Shown here in pieces: positions 23,689 to 26,967 of a stretch of DNA of 26,967 nt. The notes beneath the pieces were generated by a model. It was given only the letters and a program-made list of their open reading frames with translations, had not been told where the DNA came from and searched no databases. The stretch is from Allomuricauda sp. (GTDB taxonomy: Bacteria; Bacteroidota; Bacteroidia; Flavobacteriales; Flavobacteriaceae): positions 1 to 26,967 of the forward strand of contig JANQOD010000303.1 of NCBI GenBank assembly GCA_028289745.1. The letters are read 5' to 3'. The first letter of the stretch is position 1; every line of letters begins with the position of its first letter. The translations under genes and the position numbers were made by a program.

Positions 23689-25161
23689 ATGACAAATTAT
23701 TTCAACACACTATCGCTTAGAGATCAATTATTGCAACTGGGTAAGTGTAGGTTTATGGAATCTTCTGAATTTGCCGACGGTGTGACCGCCTTAAAAGGTA
23801 AAAAAATCGTAATCGTAGGTTGTGGCGCACAAGGGTTGAACCAAGGGCTCAACATGCGCGATTCGGGCCTTGATATTTCGTATGCACTTCGTGAAGCGGC
23901 CATCAAAGAGAAAAGGCAATCTTACAAAAATGCCACAGAGAACAATTTTACTGCGGCCAGCTATGAAGAGTTGATCCCTATGGCGGATCTGGTCATCAAT
24001 CTGACGCCCGATAAACAGCATACCAATGTGGTCGGTGCGGTGATGCCCTTGATGAAAAAGGGAGCCACACTTTCATATTCACATGGATTCAACATTGTAG
24101 AAGAAGGCATGCAAATCCGTGAAGACATTACCGTGGTCATGGTAGCGCCCAAGAGTCCGGGATCTGAGGTGCGTGAAGAGTACAAAAGAGGTTTCGGTGT
24201 ACCCACGCTGATCGCGGTGCATCCTGAAAATGACCCAGAGGGCAAGGGTTTGGAGCAGGCCAAGGCGTACGCCGCTGCCACGGGCGGTCACAAGGCCGGG
24301 GTATTGGAATCTTCCTTTGTGGCCGAAGTGAAATCTGATTTGATGGGCGAGCAGACCATTCTCTGCGGATTGCTGCAAACGGGTTCTATCCTTTGTTTTG
24401 ACAAAATGCTTGAAAAGGGCCTTGATGCTGGCTATGCTTCCAAATTGATCCAATATGGATGGGAGACCATCACCGAGGGTTTGAAGCATGGGGGCATCAC
24501 CAACATGATGGACCGACTTTCAAATCCCGCCAAAATAAAGGCCTATGATTTGGCCGAGGAGTTGAAGGAAATCATGCGTCCACTCTTTCAAAAACATATG
24601 GACGATATCATGAGCGGCCATTTTTCGAAGACCATGATGGAAGATTGGGCCAATGATGACAAAAACCTATTGACATGGCGGGCCGCAACCGGTGAGACGG
24701 CCTTTGAGAAAACACCCGCGGGCAATGACGCCATTTCAGAACAAGAATATTATGACAACGGGGTACTTATGGTCGCTTTTGTAAAAGCAGGGGTAGAATT
24801 GGCATACGAGACCATGACCGAATCGGGCATCATCGGTGAATCGGCCTACTATGAGTCACTGCACGAAACCCCCTTGATCGCGAATACCATAGCCCGAAAA
24901 AAACTGTTCGAGATGAACCGCGTCATCTCCGATACGGCAGAATATGGTTGTTATCTCTTTGACCATGCCTGTAAGCCCCTGTTAGGAGATTTCATGAAAA
25001 AAATCGATGTCGATGTTATCGGCAAGACTTTTGGTGAAGGGCGTGACACAGGGGTGGACAATGTGAAGTTGATCACCGTCAACAAAGCCATTCGTGAACA
25101 TGATGTAGAAATTGTGGGTGCACGTTTAAGGGCTTCGATGACCGCCATGAAGCCCATATAG
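23689..25161 (+). CDS. ilvC: Ketol-acid reductoisomerase, class II (long form)
   Basis: The protein has 490 residues, matching the class II (E. coli-type) enzyme with duplicated C-terminal knotted domain rather than the about 330-residue class I form. It isomerises acetolactate or acetohydroxybutyrate and reduces it with NADPH, requiring Mg. The Rossmann dinucleotide motif is 'IVGCGAQGLNQGLNMRDSG' (42-60), followed by 'YALRE', where the Arg is placed to read the NADPH phosphate. 'KSPGSEVREEYKRGFGVP' and 'SDLMGEQTILCGLLQTG' hold Mg and substrate ligands. It starts 21 bp after ilvN and is followed by gapN, with 58 bp between. Confidence 0.96.
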   Translation: MTNYFNTLSLRDQLLQLGKCRFMESSEFADGVTALKGKKIVIVGCGAQGLNQGLNMRDSGLDISYALREAAIKEKRQSYKNATENNFTAASYEELIPMADLVINLTPDKQHTNVVGAVMPLMKKGATLSYSHGFNIVEEGMQIREDITVVMVAPKSPGSEVREEYKRGFGVPTLIAVHPENDPEGKGLEQAKAYAAATGGHKAGVLESSFVAEVKSDLMGEQTILCGLLQTGSILCFDKMLEKGLDAGYASKLIQYGWETITEGLKHGGITNMMDRLSNPAKIKAYDLAEELKEIMRPLFQKHMDDIMSGHFSKTMMEDWANDDKNLLTWRAATGETAFEKTPAGNDAISEQEYYDNGVLMVAFVKAGVELAYETMTESGIIGESAYYESLHETPLIANTIARKKLFEMNRVISDTAEYGCYLFDHACKPLLGDFMKKIDVDVIGKTFGEGRDTGVDNVKLITVNKAIREHDVEIVGARLRASMTAMKPI

Positions 25162-25219
25162 CTTTATACAAGAATTGGCCAAAAACCGATTGGTTCGATA
25201 TGCAGAAATTGTGAAGATT

Positions 25220-26812
25220 ATGGAAACAGCCACAACATTGATTCCTGATAATTTCCAAATTAAAGAGCAGATACACCAAAAGACCTATTTGGTCAACGGT
25301 GAATTGCGAAAGTGGAAGGGTGCGACCTCTGAAGTGATTTCAACCATTTCCTCTACCCAAGAATACCGGCCGACCGTATTGGGCAGTATTCCCAATATGG
25401 CCGAACCCGAGGCACTTGATGCCTTAGATGCGGCTATGAAAGCCTATGACCGCGGTCAGGGTGTATGGCCGACGATGAAGGTGAAAGACCGCATTGCGTG
25501 TATGGAAGCATTCGTGAAGAAGATGGAACAAAAACGTGAGGAAGTGGTCAAACTGTTGATGTGGGAAATCGGGAAATCGATGCCTGATTCCTACAAAGAA
25601 TTTGACCGTACCGTTGAGTACATTTACGATACCCTCGAAGAATATAGGCAATTAGACCGCGATTCGGCCAAATTTCATAAACACGACGGGGTGTACGCCC
25701 ATATTCGTCGTGGACCCTTGGGAGTGGTACTCTGTCTGGGGCCTTACAACTATCCGCTTAACGAGACCTTTACCTTGTTGATTCCGGCCATCATCATGGG
25801 CAACACCACTATTTTCAAACCGGCCAAGCATGGGGTACTGTTGATAGCACCATTGTTGGAAGCCTTTCAGAGTAGCTTCCCAAAAGGGGTGGTCAATATC
25901 CTTTTCGGAAGGGGCAGGGCCATTGCGGGACCCATTATGAAAACCGGAAAGATAGATGTGCTGGCCTTGATCGGCAACAGCAAATCTGCCAATGCCCTGC
26001 AAGACCAACACCCAAAAAGCAATCGTTTGCGATTGGTATTGGGGCTGGAGGCCAAAAATCCGGCGATCATATTACCTGATGCCGACTTATCGTTGACCGT
26101 GAACGAAGTCATCTCAGGTACCCTTTCTTACAATGGGCAACGCTGTACGGCCTTAAAAGTGGTCTATGTGCATGAAGACATCAAAGATGAATTTTTGAAA
26201 CGCTATGCCGAACGGGTCGATAGCCTCAAATTCGGCAACCCTTGGGATGAGGGCGTACATTTGACACCCCTACCTGAACCCAGCAAACCGGGCTACATTC
26301 AAGAATTGCTTGATGATGCCATAAAAAAAGGGGCCAAGGTCATCAACAAAAAAGGCGGGAAGCGCTTTGCGAATTTCATATGGCCCGCTGTGTTGCATCC
26401 GGTGACCAAAACCATGCAGGTGTATGAAGAAGAGCAGTTCGGACCCATCATTCCCGTGCTTTCGTTCAAAGATATTGAAGAGCCGCTCCATGATATGGCC
26501 GAGTCAAATTATGGGCAGCAAGTGAGTTTGTTCGGCAAAGATGTTTACACCCTATCGCCCTTGATAGACACCTTGGCCAACTTGGTTTGCCGTGTGAACC
26601 TTAACAGCTCGTGCCAACGGGGGCCAGATGTATATCCGTTTACAGGTAGAAAAGACTCGGCCCAATCGACTTTGAGTGTTCACGATGCCCTGCGCTCGTT
26701 CTCGATCAGAACCTTTGTGGCGTTCAAAGACAACGAATTGAACAATGAAACGGTCGAGCAACTGTTAGAGGCGAAGGCCAGCAACTTTTTGAGTACCGAT
26801 TATATCTTGTGA
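25220..26812 (+). CDS. gapN: NADP-dependent glyceraldehyde-3-phosphate dehydrogenase, non-phosphorylating (ALDH family)
   Basis: The protein has 530 residues from the ATG at 25220 ('METATTLIPDNF'); a TTG 45 bp upstream is in frame but unlikely. GapN oxidises glyceraldehyde-3-phosphate directly to 3-phosphoglycerate, making NADPH and no ATP. ALDH signatures are 'GVVLCLGPYNYPLNETF', 'FKPAKHGVLL', the general-base Glu E277 in 'LGLEAKNPAI', and the nucleophile C309 in 'SYNGQRCTALK'. 'EEQFGPIIPVLSF' and 'SSCQRGPDVYPFTGRKDSAQ' follow. The last pattern and the overall match point to the GapN branch of the ALDH superfamily rather than a general aldehyde dehydrogenase. Another substrate remains possible. 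Its place right after NADPH-consuming ilvC may be functional. Confidence 0.85.
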   Translation: METATTLIPDNFQIKEQIHQKTYLVNGELRKWKGATSEVISTISSTQEYRPTVLGSIPNMAEPEALDALDAAMKAYDRGQGVWPTMKVKDRIACMEAFVKKMEQKREEVVKLLMWEIGKSMPDSYKEFDRTVEYIYDTLEEYRQLDRDSAKFHKHDGVYAHIRRGPLGVVLCLGPYNYPLNETFTLLIPAIIMGNTTIFKPAKHGVLLIAPLLEAFQSSFPKGVVNILFGRGRAIAGPIMKTGKIDVLALIGNSKSANALQDQHPKSNRLRLVLGLEAKNPAIILPDADLSLTVNEVISGTLSYNGQRCTALKVVYVHEDIKDEFLKRYAERVDSLKFGNPWDEGVHLTPLPEPSKPGYIQELLDDAIKKGAKVINKKGGKRFANFIWPAVLHPVTKTMQVYEEEQFGPIIPVLSFKDIEEPLHDMAESNYGQQVSLFGKDVYTLSPLIDTLANLVCRVNLNSSCQRGPDVYPFTGRKDSAQSTLSVHDALRSFSIRTFVAFKDNELNNETVEQLLEAKASNFLSTDYIL

Positions 26813-26819
26813 GATAGAG

Positions 26820-26827
26820 TATCTTTG
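26820..26827 (+). promoter_or_regulatory. -7 box upstream of the DUF4197-type gene
   Basis: TATCTTTG begins 8 bp after the gapN stop and ends 28 bp before the ATG at 26856. The nearest usable TTG (26789-26791, inside gapN) is 28 bp upstream, longer than the usual spacer. A separate transcript from gapN is likely. Confidence 0.45.
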
Positions 26828-26855
26828 ACGCTAACTATAACCTGAATCCATATCA

Positions 26856-26967
26856 ATGAAAAAGTTGCGCAATGCTACGGCACTGGTTTCACTGTTTTTC
26901 TTTCTCGGTTGTGCCGAATTACAGCAAGTGGTCAACAATCTGCCGACCGGCGAACCGGTTTCGCAAA
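26856..26967 (+). CDS. DUF4197-type lipoprotein, N-terminal fragment (runs off window)
   Basis: Only the first 37 codons are present. They show a basic start ('MKKLRNA'), a hydrophobic core and the lipobox 'FFLGC', with the Cys at residue 19 or 20, followed by 'AELQQVVNNLPTGEPVSQ'. This opening closely resembles DUF4197 family lipoproteins of Bacteroidota, which commonly begin 'CAELQQVVNQLP'. The family function is unknown. The identification rests on a short stretch, and the rest lies beyond the window. Confidence 0.7.
   Translation, partial: MKKLRNATALVSLFFFLGCAELQQVVNNLPTGEPVSQ

Noticed and set aside
1..26967. tRNA genes, CRISPR arrays, insertion sequences or phage genes
   Set aside because: I looked for cloverleaf-type sequences in the gene-free gaps, regularly spaced repeats and transposase or integrase motifs. 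I found none. The only tandem array (4908-4992) has no spacers.

Overview
The window looks like a chromosomal segment of a marine-type Flavobacteriaceae (Bacteroidota), close to the Muricauda/Flagellimonas/Robiginitalea group. Signs of this are: no Shine-Dalgarno sequences before the starts; perfect or near-perfect Bacteroidota -7 boxes (TAnnTTTG) before several transcription units; a TonB-dependent receptor with an N-terminal STN domain encoded beside a DUF4249 lipoprotein; a Cys-rich 'DG..NG.ETGVDCGGSC' lipoprotein; and the 490-residue class II ketol-acid reductoisomerase. I see no IS elements, phage genes, CRISPR arrays, rRNA or tRNA genes. The genus assignment is inference.

Layout. (1) 2-4896, + strand: the 3' end of tilS, overlapped by a DsbD-type thiol-disulfide reductase, then a membrane-anchored penicillin-acylase-family Ntn hydrolase. 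(2) 4908-4992: an intergenic array of twelve 7-bp CAAATYY-type units. (3) 5162-6696: comM/yifB, broken by one frameshift that fits loss of a single G near 6374. A small DUF559-like nuclease-fold gene faces it (6699-7145, -), with stop codons only 2 bp apart. (4) 7332-10826, +: a very tight four-gene operon of an aberrant NRAMP-family transporter plus pxpA, pxpB and pxpC (5-oxoprolinase). It has a long leader holding a palindrome, a direct repeat and a hairpin. (5) 10876-12057, +: a beta-helix-like lipoprotein with its own clear promoter. (6) 18619-12063, - strand: a four-gene outer-membrane operon (unknown exported protein, TonB receptor, DUF4249 lipoprotein, exported protein with MG2-like and plug-like parts). 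(7) 18662-19390, -: a nitroreductase, probably transcribed without a leader. (8) 19704-25161, +: ilvD-ilvB-ilvN-ilvC for branched-chain amino acids, followed by gapN (non-phosphorylating, NADP-dependent glyceraldehyde-3-phosphate dehydrogenase). (9) 26856 to the end, +: the 5' end of a DUF4197-type lipoprotein gene.

How the genes work together. PxpABC hydrolyses 5-oxoproline to glutamate at the cost of ATP. The co-translated NRAMP-like protein has lost the side chains NRAMP proteins use to bind metal, so it may have another substrate, possibly 5-oxoproline itself. The ilv genes supply the four shared early activities for valine and isoleucine (and the leucine precursor). IlvC needs NADPH, and gapN just downstream is a plausible NADPH source. 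The minus-strand block probably builds a TonB-driven uptake or surface complex of unknown substrate.

Best candidates for new biology are the NRAMP-like/Pxp unit with its structured leader, the CCCH plus DUF559-like small protein, and the TonB operon carrying a plug-like protein without a barrel.
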